From NCBI GenBank assembly GCA_903925705.1, contig CAIYGJ010000017.1, positions 1 through 17,675 of the forward strand: a stretch of DNA of 17,675 nucleotides, given 5' to 3'. The stretch's first letter is position 1. Each line of letters opens with the position of its first letter. The position numbers were made by a program, and so were the translations under genes. A model generated the notes under the pieces. It was given only the letters and a program-made list of their open reading frames with translations, did no database searches and was not told the origin of the DNA. This DNA comes from an uncultured Actinomycetes bacterium. GTDB lineage: Bacteria > Actinomycetota > Actinomycetes > S36-B12 > UBA5976. Of this stretch, positions 1 through 7,632 are shown piece by piece.

Positions 1-352
1 AGCTGATATGATTTCTATGGCGAGACCTTTTCTTGCCGATCCAGCCTTTGTAGAAAAAGCAAAGGCGGGTAAATCGCAAGGTATTAATGTTTGTATAGCT
101 TGGAATCAAGCCTGTTTGGATCAGGTTTTTGCGAACAAACAATCGCTTGTCGTCAGCTATTGATAACCGGGCAAAGTAATCGAATGCAAAGAAAATCCAA
201 ATTATAAAAAGTGTCCACTTGCAAAGTGAATGTAGTGCAGGGGACAGATTTGGATTGATGATTGGCCACGCGTAACCAGCCAAGAAAATGATGCCCAAAG
301 TCTGCAACACAGTCGGGGATAACTTGGTCCACCAGATGATTGCGCTCTTCAT
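1..352 (-). pseudogene. Potassium-channel-like (ion transport) protein, 5' part only
   Basis: ATG at 352 follows a good ribosome-binding site (GGGGAGA). The frame stays open to the left edge, but only about codons 1-77 (down to near base 122) look like a real protein. Two membrane segments are visible, about residues 14-34 and 45-62. After them comes FDYFARLSIADDKRLFVRKNL, which resembles the S2-S3 region of bacterial voltage-gated-type potassium channels (a membrane helix, then D-Y-x-x-R-L, then an acidic/basic stretch). The remaining codons are antisense to the FadH fragment and have no channel character. The expected S4 arginine helix, pore and TVGYGD filter are absent. It looks truncated at the same joint that truncates FadH. 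This gene is too fragmentary to be functional as seen. The channel assignment rests on a short segment. Confidence 0.55.
2..163 (+). pseudogene. Truncated 2,4-dienoyl-CoA reductase (FadH-like) fragment
   Basis: The open frame enters from the left edge and stops at 161-163. Its 53 visible residues match the end of the Old Yellow Enzyme barrel and the start of the iron-sulfur segment of NADPH-dependent 2,4-dienoyl-CoA reductase, an enzyme of unsaturated fatty-acid beta-oxidation. DMISMARPFLAD is near-identical to the family signature. The family's cluster-binding pattern CIGCNQAC followed by LDQIF appears as CIAWNQAC and LDQVF, so the second cysteine is tryptophan. The fourth cysteine, in the usual SCLVNP stretch, is missing. 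The frame ends where about 300 more residues (the FAD and NADPH domains) should follow. I read it as a dead 3'-truncated gene, or the product of a misassembled joint. An intact barrel-only protein is possible but unlikely with the cluster broken. The family assignment is from memory of the motif. Confidence 0.72.
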
Positions 353-415
353 TTTCTCCCCATTCTTCGGGTCGCCTGAATCTTAGAATATCGACAAAAG
401 TGTTGGTTTTGCCTT

Positions 416-452
416 AAGACAGGTCGGTTTTGTCCGTTATGCTTTCAAATTA
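416..452 (+). promoter_or_regulatory. Candidate promoter of the CLC channel gene, leaderless
   Basis: AAGACA (416-421) and TATGCT (438-443) are separated by 16 bases and resemble -35 and -10 boxes. Transcription would start at about 450-452, right at the ATG. There is no Shine-Dalgarno sequence before the start codon, which fits a leaderless message as is common in Actinobacteria. Inferred by eye. Confidence 0.4.
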
Positions 453-1705
453 TGAGCGAGCAAAATCAAACTAAATCTATTGATTCTGAAAATCCCAAAA
501 TTTATATAATTGCTGCGGCACTAGGCGCCGGGGTGGGATTCATATCTATTGCTTTTCTGTTTGCCGTCATTAGTTTGAAGAATTTAATCTGGACAGGTGA
601 TCACGCAAGAACTAGTGCAATCGTTGTTTTTGGAATTTGCACCTTAGGTGGGTTGCTTGTCGGCATCTTGAACCAGACAGCTGAGAAATCAAGATTGGAA
701 GCGCACGACTTTGATGAGGCTATTGCTGACATAGAAGCTGTTGAATCAAAGGAAGCGCCACCCGCTCGCCTGATATTTGGCCGAGCTGGGCTTGGCATTG
801 TTTCACTGGGATTTGGTGGCCCACTAGGTCCAGAGGCACCACTGATTGCATTAGTTGCACAACTAAGTTCTCGACTTTCACATATTTTGCGCGTTACTCA
901 AGCCCGAGTTGTTGAACTTTCGGTAGCTGGTTCCCTTGGAGTGTTATTCGGTGTGCCATTAGTACTTGCTGGAATCGAAAGTGAAGAAAAGGCTAAGAAT
1001 CGAAATCTTGGTCAAAGGATTGTTGCCAGAGGACCAGAAATTTTGGCAGCTATTTCATCGCTGTTCGTTATTACTAAATTGCTACCAGAAGTTGGAATCC
1101 ACCAATTCACCTCAGCCAATTCTGTTGAGGTCGGGTTCGGCATCGACTTAATATGGGTGGCTTTAATCGCGGTGCTTGCAGCATCTCTAGGACTTGCGAT
1201 TGTTCGAGCTACACCAAAGGCACGCGAGTTGGTGGTTTCTAAGATTCCAGGCGGTGCGATTCCTACCGGTTTGTTGAGTGGATTGATTCTTGGAGCAAGT
1301 GCTGTTGCTACTCCATTAGTTCTATTCTCAGGACACCATGAGATTCAAGAAATTCTCGATTCTCCAATCGGTATCCGTAACCTATTAGTTGTTGTTGCTC
1401 TAAAGACACTCGTACTAAGTGCCTGCCTTGCGGGTGGTTGGTATGGCGGTCAGATTTTTCCTTTAGCTTTTATTGGCGGCGCTACCGCACTAATAATTGC
1501 AGACCTAGTAAACAGCTCGGCCACACTCGGTTTAGTTGCAGCGGGGTTTGTAGCCGCCAGCGCAGTTGGACTTAAGCGTCCAGTGTTTGCTCTGTTAATC
1601 GGAATTATTATGTTTCCTGCAACAACCTGGATACCGATGTTGCTGGCAACTGTCGTTGCAGTCGCCGTAATAGGCGATAAGTCCGCTGAGCTTTCAAGTC
1701 ACTAA
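452..1705 (+). CDS. CLC-family chloride channel/transporter
   Basis: This is a 417-residue integral membrane protein that moves chloride (or another anion) across the cytoplasmic membrane, either as a channel or as an H+/Cl- antiporter. About ten hydrophobic segments run from residue 18 to 410. Residues 122-131 (GGPLGPEAPL) correspond to the CLC GREGP element. They keep the gating glutamate, Glu128, in the form GPEAP. The stretch LFSGHHEIQEIL (291-302) and GGQIFP (332-337) match the conserved second-half motifs, including the GGxFxP loop. The canonical GSGIP motif near the N-terminus is not evident, so this belongs to a divergent subgroup and ion selectivity cannot be read from it. A strong hairpin terminator follows the stop codon. 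It stands alone as a single-gene unit, divergent from the broken channel gene. Confidence 0.82.
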   Translation: MSEQNQTKSIDSENPKIYIIAAALGAGVGFISIAFLFAVISLKNLIWTGDHARTSAIVVFGICTLGGLLVGILNQTAEKSRLEAHDFDEAIADIEAVESKEAPPARLIFGRAGLGIVSLGFGGPLGPEAPLIALVAQLSSRLSHILRVTQARVVELSVAGSLGVLFGVPLVLAGIESEEKAKNRNLGQRIVARGPEILAAISSLFVITKLLPEVGIHQFTSANSVEVGFGIDLIWVALIAVLAASLGLAIVRATPKARELVVSKIPGGAIPTGLLSGLILGASAVATPLVLFSGHHEIQEILDSPIGIRNLLVVVALKTLVLSACLAGGWYGGQIFPLAFIGGATALIIADLVNSSATLGLVAAGFVAASAVGLKRPVFALLIGIIMFPATTWIPMLLATVVAVAVIGDKSAELSSH

Positions 1706-1710
1706 ATGCA

Positions 1711-1744
1711 AGACAGCCCGCACCAATAAAGATGCGGGCTGTCT
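1711..1744. terminator. Bidirectional hairpin terminator
   Basis: AGACAGCCCGCA (1711-1722) and TGCGGGCTGTCT (1733-1744) form a perfect 12-bp GC-rich stem with a 10-base loop. It sits between two convergent genes, only 5 bases after the CLC stop codon and 11 bases after the stop of the minus-strand gene. Neither side has a clean run of T, though TTGCATTT follows on the minus strand. It could serve both genes. Confidence 0.8.
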
Positions 1745-1755
1745 ACTAGGAAAAG

Positions 1756-2172
1756 TTACTCGGCGGTCTTGAACCAAGCATTTGCCTGTGAAGTGCTAAC
1801 AATTAACAATGCGATGGCGTTCAATGCAATTGGAGCCCAACCGTACGGCAAGCGCATTAAGCCAAAGACGATGTTGATTACAGCTAGTGCCTGAATTACG
1901 ACCTGAGCTGAACGCGAACCAATCAAGATCATTTTTGAAATGGATACATATATAAGGCCAAGCACGATCGAAAGCAGGCCGTTTAATAACAGGTAGAAAG
2001 TTGAGATTTCGATTGAAAGTCCACCGGCAGCGCTTAGCACTGTTGGGTTTTCGCCGATTGGCGATAGGACCATTAGAACACCGAATCCAACGTTAAAGAT
2101 TGCGATGACCCAGATCAAAGCGGCGATAAAAGTCACCATAGCTGGACGCTTTGCAGCGGTTGTTGAAGTCAT
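1756..2172 (-). CDS. Small integral membrane protein, unknown function
   Basis: The predicted protein has 138 residues and four hydrophobic segments, at about residues 12-35, 52-76, 82-104 and 108-128. The N-terminus is short and polar (MTSTTAAKRP) and the C-terminus ends in a short charged tail, WFKTAE. I chose the ATG at 2172 because GGAGG lies five bases ahead of it. A longer frame up to 2334 is open but would overlap the divergent flavoprotein gene and adds a sequence without membrane character. I do not recognise the family and see no catalytic motif. It is transcribed divergently from the dimethylglycine dehydrogenase-like gene, with 115 bases between the two starts. It ends against the shared hairpin terminator. 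Confidence 0.75.
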   Translation of the reverse strand: MTSTTAAKRPAMVTFIAALIWVIAIFNVGFGVLMVLSPIGENPTVLSAAGGLSIEISTFYLLLNGLLSIVLGLIYVSISKMILIGSRSAQVVIQALAVINIVFGLMRLPYGWAPIALNAIALLIVSTSQANAWFKTAE

Positions 2173-2287
2173 TCTTCCTCCGTAGAGAACAACAAAACCA
2201 ATTCGAAATCTTCGATTTGGCCTCTTAAACGGTAGCAGATTGGAATATTGGGTAGCATTCTCGCAACACCAAAAAGTGGAGATTGAG

Positions 2288-4711
2288 TTGGCAAACTTAA
2301 AGATTGTGATCGTTGGCGCAGGTATTGCCGGCACGGGGTTAGCCGATGAGTTGACTCAACTTGGACAGCGCGATGTCACCGTTGTCGATCAAGGTCCAAT
2401 CTGGAAAACCGGTGGTGCTACCTCCCATGCACCAGGCTTAGTCACTCGAACAAGCACTTCAAAAATGATGCATCGATTTGCGGATTACACAATTACAAAA
2501 CTTTTAAGTATGGATGTTGCAGGGGATCCTTGCTTTTATCCAGTTGGTTCGATTGAAGTCGCACTAACTCCGGAACGACTCAATTATTTAGTTCGCCGAA
2601 CAGAATTTGCCGCATCTTGGGGATTTAGTGCCGAGATGTTGTCACCAGAGGAATGCGCAAACTTAAATCCGTTGTTGGATCCGAAAACTTTCATTGGTGG
2701 CTTTCACACAACTGGTGAAGGAATTGGCAAGGCGCTGAGGGGTGCGCAGGCTCAAGGCGAACGCGCGCAATCAAATGGCGCAACATTTATCGGTAACACC
2801 ACGGTCACTGGAATTGAAACCGTGGGATCTAAAGTTACAGGCGTGCGCACGGCAACAGGTGTGATCCCGGCTGACTTAGTTGTGATTGCTGCAGGTGGTT
2901 GGGGTAGTTCTATTGCTTCCACGGTTGGTGTGACTTTGCCGTTAGTTTCGATGGAACATCAATATGCTGTCACCGAACCAGTATCTGTGTTAGCAAAAGG
3001 TAGAGACGGAGATGCCAGCGTTCCGTTTGTGCGAATTTATGAAGCGGGCACTTATGTTCGCGACGAAGGCGATAAAGCAGGAATCGGTTCGTTTAACCAT
3101 CGCGCGCTTCCAGTTAGTGATTCCGACATGGTTAACAACGCTGCAACGTTAGAGGACCCATCCAAGTTGCCATTCACTCAAGTTGATTGGGATCAGGCTT
3201 GGGTTGAAACACTAGAAGTTATGCCCGTTCTATCTGGCTTGAAATATGAGCAGGCATACAACGGTGTCTTCCCTTATTCCTCGGATGGCTTACCGCTTAT
3301 GGGTCCAGCGCCAAGTGTTGATGGTCTCTGGGTTCTTGAGTGTCTCTGGGCCACACATTCAATTGGTGCGGCACGTTCTTTGGCGCAAGCAATTTGTGGC
3401 ATCGCACCTGACATCGATTTTGCCCCAGCTGATCTAACTCGTTTTGATGATGCCGAACTAGTCCCAGCAGATTTCGCACAACGTTGCGACAACGCATATA
3501 TCGATACTTACGCAATTCATCATCCAGCCGAACCATCAACAAGCCCACGTGGCGTTAGGATGTCTCCGTTTTATGACGAGCAAGAAAAACTGGGCGCAGC
3601 ATTCTTTGATACCTCTGGCTGGGAGCGCCCACGTTGGTATGAATCAAACTCTGAATTACTTGCTGGAATGAGTGTTCCGGCGCGCGATGCGTGGTCAAGC
3701 AAGTTCTGGTCACCAATTTCTGGTGCTGAACACCTTCGCACTCGCGAAGTTGCTGGGATCTTTGACATGACTTCGCTGCGTCGAATCACTGTTACTGGCC
3801 CTGATGCTGGTTCATTCTTGAATCGCTCAGCTGCCCGCAATGTTGCGCGGGGGGTTGGGTCAGTCACTTACACAATGCTTTTGGATCACAATGGCGGCAT
3901 AGTTTCGGATGTGACCATTAGCCAACTTGCAGATGATCGCTTCTTGGTTGGTGGCAATAGCCCGCGAGATGAAGTTTGGCTCAAATCAATCTCTTCCAGA
4001 TTTGATGTGCAGATTGCAGACGTCACTAACGGCACTACCTGTGTGGCTGTCTGGGGACCAGCTGCCCGAGATATCCTGTCGCCAATTACGGATACTGATT
4101 TAACTAACGACACTTTTAAGTATTTCTCGGCCAAAGAAACTTCAGTTGCTGGAGTTGATGTAACTGCAGTTCGAGTTTCTTATGTTGGCGAACTTGGCTG
4201 GGAGTTAGCTTGTGATGCAACAGGTGGAACCAAACTTTGGAGAGCAATCATGGAAGAAGCAACCAAGATTGGCGCAGCACCAGCAGGTCGAAGCGCGCTA
4301 ACTAGCCTGCGCTTGGAAAAGGGATACCGCGCATGGGGAAGTGACATGAGTCGCGAAGATACTCCGACGAGTGCTGGACTTGAGTTTGCAGTTCGCGCCG
4401 ACGGTGAACACTTGGGACTTGCAGCGTCATCGGCTCGAGCTGCAACGCGCAGACTTCGAACCCTGCAACTAAATGAGATTGATCTGGTGCCAACTGTAAG
4501 TCAGCCAGTATTCATTGGGGATCGCAATGTCGGCTACATAACGAGCGCTGAGTTTGGCTGGTCCGTTGGTGCACCGGTTGCTCTTGCCTGGCTACCGATA
4601 GAAACTAAAGAAGGCGAAACGGTTTCGATTGCATGTGGTGGCCGAAAAGTCAGCGCAGTCGTTATGCCCGATGCCGTATTTGATCCAACTGGATCACGGA
4701 TCAGGGTTTAA
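2288..4711 (+). CDS. Dimethylglycine/sarcosine dehydrogenase-like flavoprotein with GcvT domains
   Basis: The protein has about 807 residues. It probably demethylates dimethylglycine, sarcosine or a similar N-methyl compound with FAD and passes the one-carbon unit to tetrahydrofolate in the cytoplasm. Residues 6-15 form a GxGxxG dinucleotide fold (GAGIAG). His47 in ATSHAPGL sits where the covalent FAD histidine lies in dimethylglycine and sarcosine dehydrogenases. The FAD oxidase part runs to about 380, then a linker domain to about 440, then a GcvT aminomethyltransferase-like half (about 445-700) and a GcvT C-terminal barrel (about 705-800). The length fits the fused family. I prefer the TTG at 2288, since GGAG stands six bases before it. 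The TTG at 2240 has no such site and would add 16 unlikely residues. The exact substrate cannot be told from the sequence. The gene converges on the DUF5302 gene with overlapping stop codons. Confidence 0.83.
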   Translation: MANLKIVIVGAGIAGTGLADELTQLGQRDVTVVDQGPIWKTGGATSHAPGLVTRTSTSKMMHRFADYTITKLLSMDVAGDPCFYPVGSIEVALTPERLNYLVRRTEFAASWGFSAEMLSPEECANLNPLLDPKTFIGGFHTTGEGIGKALRGAQAQGERAQSNGATFIGNTTVTGIETVGSKVTGVRTATGVIPADLVVIAAGGWGSSIASTVGVTLPLVSMEHQYAVTEPVSVLAKGRDGDASVPFVRIYEAGTYVRDEGDKAGIGSFNHRALPVSDSDMVNNAATLEDPSKLPFTQVDWDQAWVETLEVMPVLSGLKYEQAYNGVFPYSSDGLPLMGPAPSVDGLWVLECLWATHSIGAARSLAQAICGIAPDIDFAPADLTRFDDAELVPADFAQRCDNAYIDTYAIHHPAEPSTSPRGVRMSPFYDEQEKLGAAFFDTSGWERPRWYESNSELLAGMSVPARDAWSSKFWSPISGAEHLRTREVAGIFDMTSLRRITVTGPDAGSFLNRSAARNVARGVGSVTYTMLLDHNGGIVSDVTISQLADDRFLVGGNSPRDEVWLKSISSRFDVQIADVTNGTTCVAVWGPAARDILSPITDTDLTNDTFKYFSAKETSVAGVDVTAVRVSYVGELGWELACDATGGTKLWRAIMEEATKIGAAPAGRSALTSLRLEKGYRAWGSDMSREDTPTSAGLEFAVRADGEHLGLAASSARAATRRLRTLQLNEIDLVPTVSQPVFIGDRNVGYITSAEFGWSVGAPVALAWLPIETKEGETVSIACGGRKVSAVVMPDAVFDPTGSRIRV

Positions 4712-4887
4712 GAGCTGCCGCTTCGACGACGTTCAATTCGACGAGCAGTTGGACCCGAAGACTTGGCCTTTGAATTCTCGGCTGTTGTGCCAGAAGTACT
4801 GCCTTTAGTTCCCTGAGACTTCTTCTTTTCAAGGGCCGCTAAGAAAGCCGCCTTGTTTGGATCTGCCTCTTTAGGTGAATTAGCCAT
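4708..4887 (-). CDS. DUF5302 family small protein
   Basis: This is a 59-residue, highly charged protein with a lysine-rich centre and an Arg/Ser-rich end (ARRIERRRSGSS). The segment NKAAFLAALEKKKSQ followed by a Gly/Ser linker and the terminal arginine patch fits DUF5302, a short actinobacterial family of unknown role. I took the ATG at 4887 (MANSPKEADP). A GTG at 4905 is also in frame but lacks a ribosome-binding site. GAAGG lies unusually close to the chosen ATG, so the start is not certain. No membrane segment or enzyme motif is visible, and the basic tail could bind nucleic acid, which is only a guess. Its stop codon overlaps that of the flavoprotein gene in TTAA. Confidence 0.68.
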   Translation of the reverse strand: MANSPKEADPNKAAFLAALEKKKSQGTKGSTSGTTAENSKAKSSGPTARRIERRRSGSS

Positions 4888-4927
4888 GCCTTCATTCAAC
4901 CACACGTGCGTCGGGTGTATCCTGAGG

Positions 4928-4939
4928 TTGAACGTTCAA
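4928..4939. promoter_or_regulatory. 12-bp palindrome before the exporter gene
   Basis: TTGAACGTTCAA is a perfect palindrome, 34 bases before the exporter start, in the space shared with the divergent DUF5302 gene. Its first half could also act as a -35-like box, though I find no well-placed -10 box. It is a candidate operator for a dimeric repressor. No regulator gene is adjacent. Confidence 0.4.
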
Positions 4940-4973
4940 TTAAAAATCTAAGCGTTTCCATTAAGGATTCCTA

Positions 4974-6581
4974 ATGACTTCACCGACACCCGAACCAACA
5001 GCCCAAGCCACACATAAAGAAATCATGGTGGTCCTCAGCGGACTCATGGTTGGTATGTTGCTCGCTGCGCTCGACCAAACCATTGTTTCAACTGCATTAA
5101 AGAGCATCGTTGAAGACTTTGATGGCCTGTCGCACTACACCTGGGTTGTGACCGCTTACTTGTTGACGTCAACCGCATCCACACCTTTATACGGCAAAAT
5201 CTCTGACCTATATGGCCGCCGACCAGTTTTTCAATTCGCAATCATCACATTCTTAATCGGATCTTTTTTGGCCGGAGCATCCCAAAACATGGGTCAGCTA
5301 ATCGCCTTCCGAGCAATCCAGGGCCTTGGTGCCGGTGGCTTGATGGCACTAACTTTCGTAATCATTGGTGACCTTGTGTCTCCACGTGAACGTGGCAAGT
5401 ATCAGGGGTACTTCGGAGCCGTGTGGGGATTAGCCGCTGTGGCTGGACCACTACTAGGTGGCTTCTTTTCAGATGCAAACACAATCTTTGGGATTGCTGG
5501 CTGGCGCTGGATTTTCTACATCAACCTTCCATTTGGAATTTTGGCGCTTGTCCTGACTTCAGCGTCATTGAAGAATTCAAATATTCGTAGAGAGCACAGT
5601 ATCGATTACATGGGTGCGTTGTTGATGGTGTCATCTGTTACAGCGCTTTTGATCGGTATCTCAGTTTTTGGTCCAGAAAATGGCTGGCTTGGATCAAAGA
5701 CCCTGGCAACTATCGGTTTAGCTGTTGTTCTCGCCGTTGTATTCCTAATGCAGGAGCTAAGGTCCGCAGAACCGATTTTGCCTCTGGATCTATTTAAGAA
5801 TCACACGTTCTCGTTAACATCAGCACTTGGTTTCATTATTGGTGCTGGCATGTTCGGCGCAATTGTCATGTTGCCGCTTTACTTACAGGTTGTGCAAGGA
5901 GATTCTGCAACTGTGGCTGGGTTGAAATTGATTCCATTTATGTTGGGCATCGTTTCAATGTCTATTGTCAGCGGAAAATTGATTAGCAAGCACGGTCATT
6001 ACAAGCGATATCCAGTAATTGGCCTAGCACTCATGACTGTTGGAATTGGAATGCTTGCCACCTTGAATGAAACGACACCTTTCTGGCAGCTTTCAATCTA
6101 TGCAGTACTTATTGGTGCCGGTCTTGGACTTTCAATGCAGACAATCGTTATCGCATTACAAAACTCAGTTGAAATGAAAGATCTTGGAATTGCAACTAGT
6201 GCAAACACTTTCTTTAGATCTATCGGTAGCACAATTGGTGTGGCGTTATTCGGTTCACTTTATGCAAGCCGGCTATCAATTAACTTGCCTAAGGGCGTCG
6301 AAGAATTGGCTGTAACAAATCCAGCCGCATTAGCCGGCGCAACGCCACAAGCGTTCGAGCAATTAAAGAACAACACTTCGGTGATTGCAGACTTCACGCC
6401 TGAACTTCAAGCAGTTATCTATCACGCTTTCGTTCAGTCTTTCCATGTGGTTTTCTTGGCAGCAGTGCCACTTACTGCTGCGGGCTTCATTATGGCGTTG
6501 TTCTTGCGCGAAGTGCCACTGCGAACTGGGGCCGAGCATCATGCGGCGAAGCAAGAAGCTGCTGGCGAATCGCTGGGTTAA
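4974..6581 (+). CDS. MFS multidrug exporter, DHA2 (EmrB/QacA) family
   Basis: This 535-residue membrane protein is predicted to export drugs or toxic organics in exchange for protons. Its length and about 14 hydrophobic segments fit the DHA2 subfamily. Residues in the first helix read LDQTIVSTAL, the DHA2 LDxTIVNxAL signature. GKISDLYGRR after the second helix is MFS motif A. FRAIQGLGAGG and the later GPLLGG correspond to motifs B and C. A long extracytoplasmic loop lies near the C-terminus before the last helix, and a short basic/acidic tail follows. AAGGA seven bases before the ATG at 4974 supports this start. No accessory or regulator gene is nearby. The stop codon touches the stop of the minus-strand thioredoxin gene with no gap. 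The exported compound cannot be inferred. Confidence 0.88.
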   Translation: MTSPTPEPTAQATHKEIMVVLSGLMVGMLLAALDQTIVSTALKSIVEDFDGLSHYTWVVTAYLLTSTASTPLYGKISDLYGRRPVFQFAIITFLIGSFLAGASQNMGQLIAFRAIQGLGAGGLMALTFVIIGDLVSPRERGKYQGYFGAVWGLAAVAGPLLGGFFSDANTIFGIAGWRWIFYINLPFGILALVLTSASLKNSNIRREHSIDYMGALLMVSSVTALLIGISVFGPENGWLGSKTLATIGLAVVLAVVFLMQELRSAEPILPLDLFKNHTFSLTSALGFIIGAGMFGAIVMLPLYLQVVQGDSATVAGLKLIPFMLGIVSMSIVSGKLISKHGHYKRYPVIGLALMTVGIGMLATLNETTPFWQLSIYAVLIGAGLGLSMQTIVIALQNSVEMKDLGIATSANTFFRSIGSTIGVALFGSLYASRLSINLPKGVEELAVTNPAALAGATPQAFEQLKNNTSVIADFTPELQAVIYHAFVQSFHVVFLAAVPLTAAGFIMALFLREVPLRTGAEHHAAKQEAAGESLG

Positions 6582-7130
6582 TTACTCAGCGTCGAGTTGA
6601 TTAAGGATTCGCGTTAAATCTTCTTTGTTGACAGGGCCGATGAATTTCGCGGCAACCCGGTGCTGCTGGTCCAGAATTATGGTGCCAGGTAAGTAGCTGC
6701 CTTGCACCACGTCGGCCTTTGCAGCAATTGCTTGATTCGGGTCACTGATGTGTGGCCAGCTGCCTTCTTGTGAACTTAAGTATTCAGCGGCTGCGCCTTT
6801 ATCGTCGGCCTCATTTAGGCCGAGTAGGTTTACATCAGGAAACTCATTTTGAATTTCAACAAAGATTGGCCATTCCTCGCGACATGGGGGACACCAAGAG
6901 GCCCAGGCATTAACAATGACGATGCCAGGCAATTCTTGCATTGTGACATCGCCGCCATTTAGTCCAGGTCCAGAAATTTCTATCGGACCTTCGCGATCAT
7001 TAATAGCGATCTCAATCAATGAAGCACTGGGCGCAGCGCTTTGGGATGGACGATATCCAGCGGGAACTTTAAGTCCACAACCGGCAACCAGCATCGTAAT
7101 GCAAAGACTTGCCATAAGTTTCTTTCCCAC
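6582..7130 (-). CDS. TlpA/ResA-like thiol-disulfide oxidoreductase lipoprotein
   Basis: The protein has 182 residues and is probably anchored to the outer face of the membrane, where it reduces or exchanges disulfides, for example during cytochrome c maturation or oxidative folding. The N-terminus is a lipoprotein signal: MGKKL, a hydrophobic stretch, then LVAGC with Cys18 as the lipid site. A thioredoxin fold follows, with WCPPC at 79-83 as the active site and a cis-proline in GSYLPGTIIL. The GTG at 7130 is preferred because it supplies the two lysines a signal peptide needs. The in-frame ATG at 7115 would remove them. No Shine-Dalgarno site precedes the GTG, but TAACCT lies 7-12 bases upstream, suggesting a leaderless message. 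No cytochrome biogenesis genes are next to it, so its partner is unknown. It is divergent from the methyltransferase-like gene. Confidence 0.85.
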   Translation of the reverse strand: MGKKLMASLCITMLVAGCGLKVPAGYRPSQSAAPSASLIEIAINDREGPIEISGPGLNGGDVTMQELPGIVIVNAWASWCPPCREEWPIFVEIQNEFPDVNLLGLNEADDKGAAAEYLSSQEGSWPHISDPNQAIAAKADVVQGSYLPGTIILDQQHRVAAKFIGPVNKEDLTRILNQLDAE

Positions 7131-7160
7131 ACATAGAGGTTAGCGCGAATCATTGAAGGG

Positions 7161-7174
7161 TAGAATTTAACGTA
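7161..7174 (+). promoter_or_regulatory. Candidate leaderless promoter (-10 box)
   Basis: TAGAAT at 7161-7166 is followed by 7 bases and then the ATG at 7174. Transcription would begin at the start codon. No Shine-Dalgarno sequence and no convincing -35 box are visible. Confidence 0.45.
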
Positions 7175-7632
7175 TGGATGATTTACAAAAAGGTCGAATG
7201 TTAGTTTTTCTTCAATTTGGTCTGATCATCATTTTGGCAATGTATCCAGACAGCACAACAGTGGACTCTAGGCTCAACATTCTGGGAACGGTTTTTGTTG
7301 CCATTGGTTTAATTCTGTTGTTCGCTGGATTTAGGGGACTTGGTAAGTCATTGACAGCTAACCCGGTGCCAAACCAAGACGGAGTTTTGGTTACAACAGG
7401 AATCTACGGCCTGGTTCGACACCCCGTTTATCTAGGTCTACTCATCATTACTTTTGGGCTCGTCGTATCAAGTGGGGTTTGGGCGCAAATAGTTGTCTGG
7501 CTCGCTCTTGCCATGCTTTTGGTTTACAAAATGCGCTGGGAAGAAGTATTGCTTTTGGCTAAGTACAAAGGTTATGCCGAATATATGAATAAGGTCCCGG
7601 CAATAATTCCTAACCTTAAGCGAAGTAAGTAA
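7174..7632 (+). CDS. Isoprenylcysteine carboxyl methyltransferase (ICMT/PEMT-like) family membrane protein
   Basis: This 152-residue membrane protein has about four hydrophobic segments (10-23, 35-53, 85-100, 102-119). The C-terminal half carries the family signature: GIYGLVRHPVYLG (RHP at 82-84), then EE at 123-124, then a Lys/Tyr-rich helix with Tyr131, Tyr134 and Tyr137. In related enzymes this region binds S-adenosylmethionine and methylates an isoprenoid, phospholipid or other lipophilic acceptor. Bacteria have no prenylated proteins of the eukaryotic type, so the substrate is unknown. The length fits the bacterial members. The gene abuts the minus-strand racemase-like gene tail to tail with no spacer, and it diverges from the thioredoxin lipoprotein with 43 bases between starts. 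Confidence 0.82.
   Translation: MDDLQKGRMLVFLQFGLIIILAMYPDSTTVDSRLNILGTVFVAIGLILLFAGFRGLGKSLTANPVPNQDGVLVTTGIYGLVRHPVYLGLLIITFGLVVSSGVWAQIVVWLALAMLLVYKMRWEEVLLLAKYKGYAEYMNKVPAIIPNLKRSK

Noticed and set aside
164..226. A frame after the FadH stop reading PGKVIECKENPNYKKCPLAK, which looked like a frameshifted continuation of FadH.
   Set aside because: It lies antisense to the better-supported channel-like coding segment, matches FadH only loosely, and ends after 21 codons.
2240..2287. Upstream TTG start giving the flavoprotein 16 extra residues.
   Set aside because: No ribosome-binding site, and the extra residues do not extend the dinucleotide-binding fold, which begins right after the TTG at 2288.
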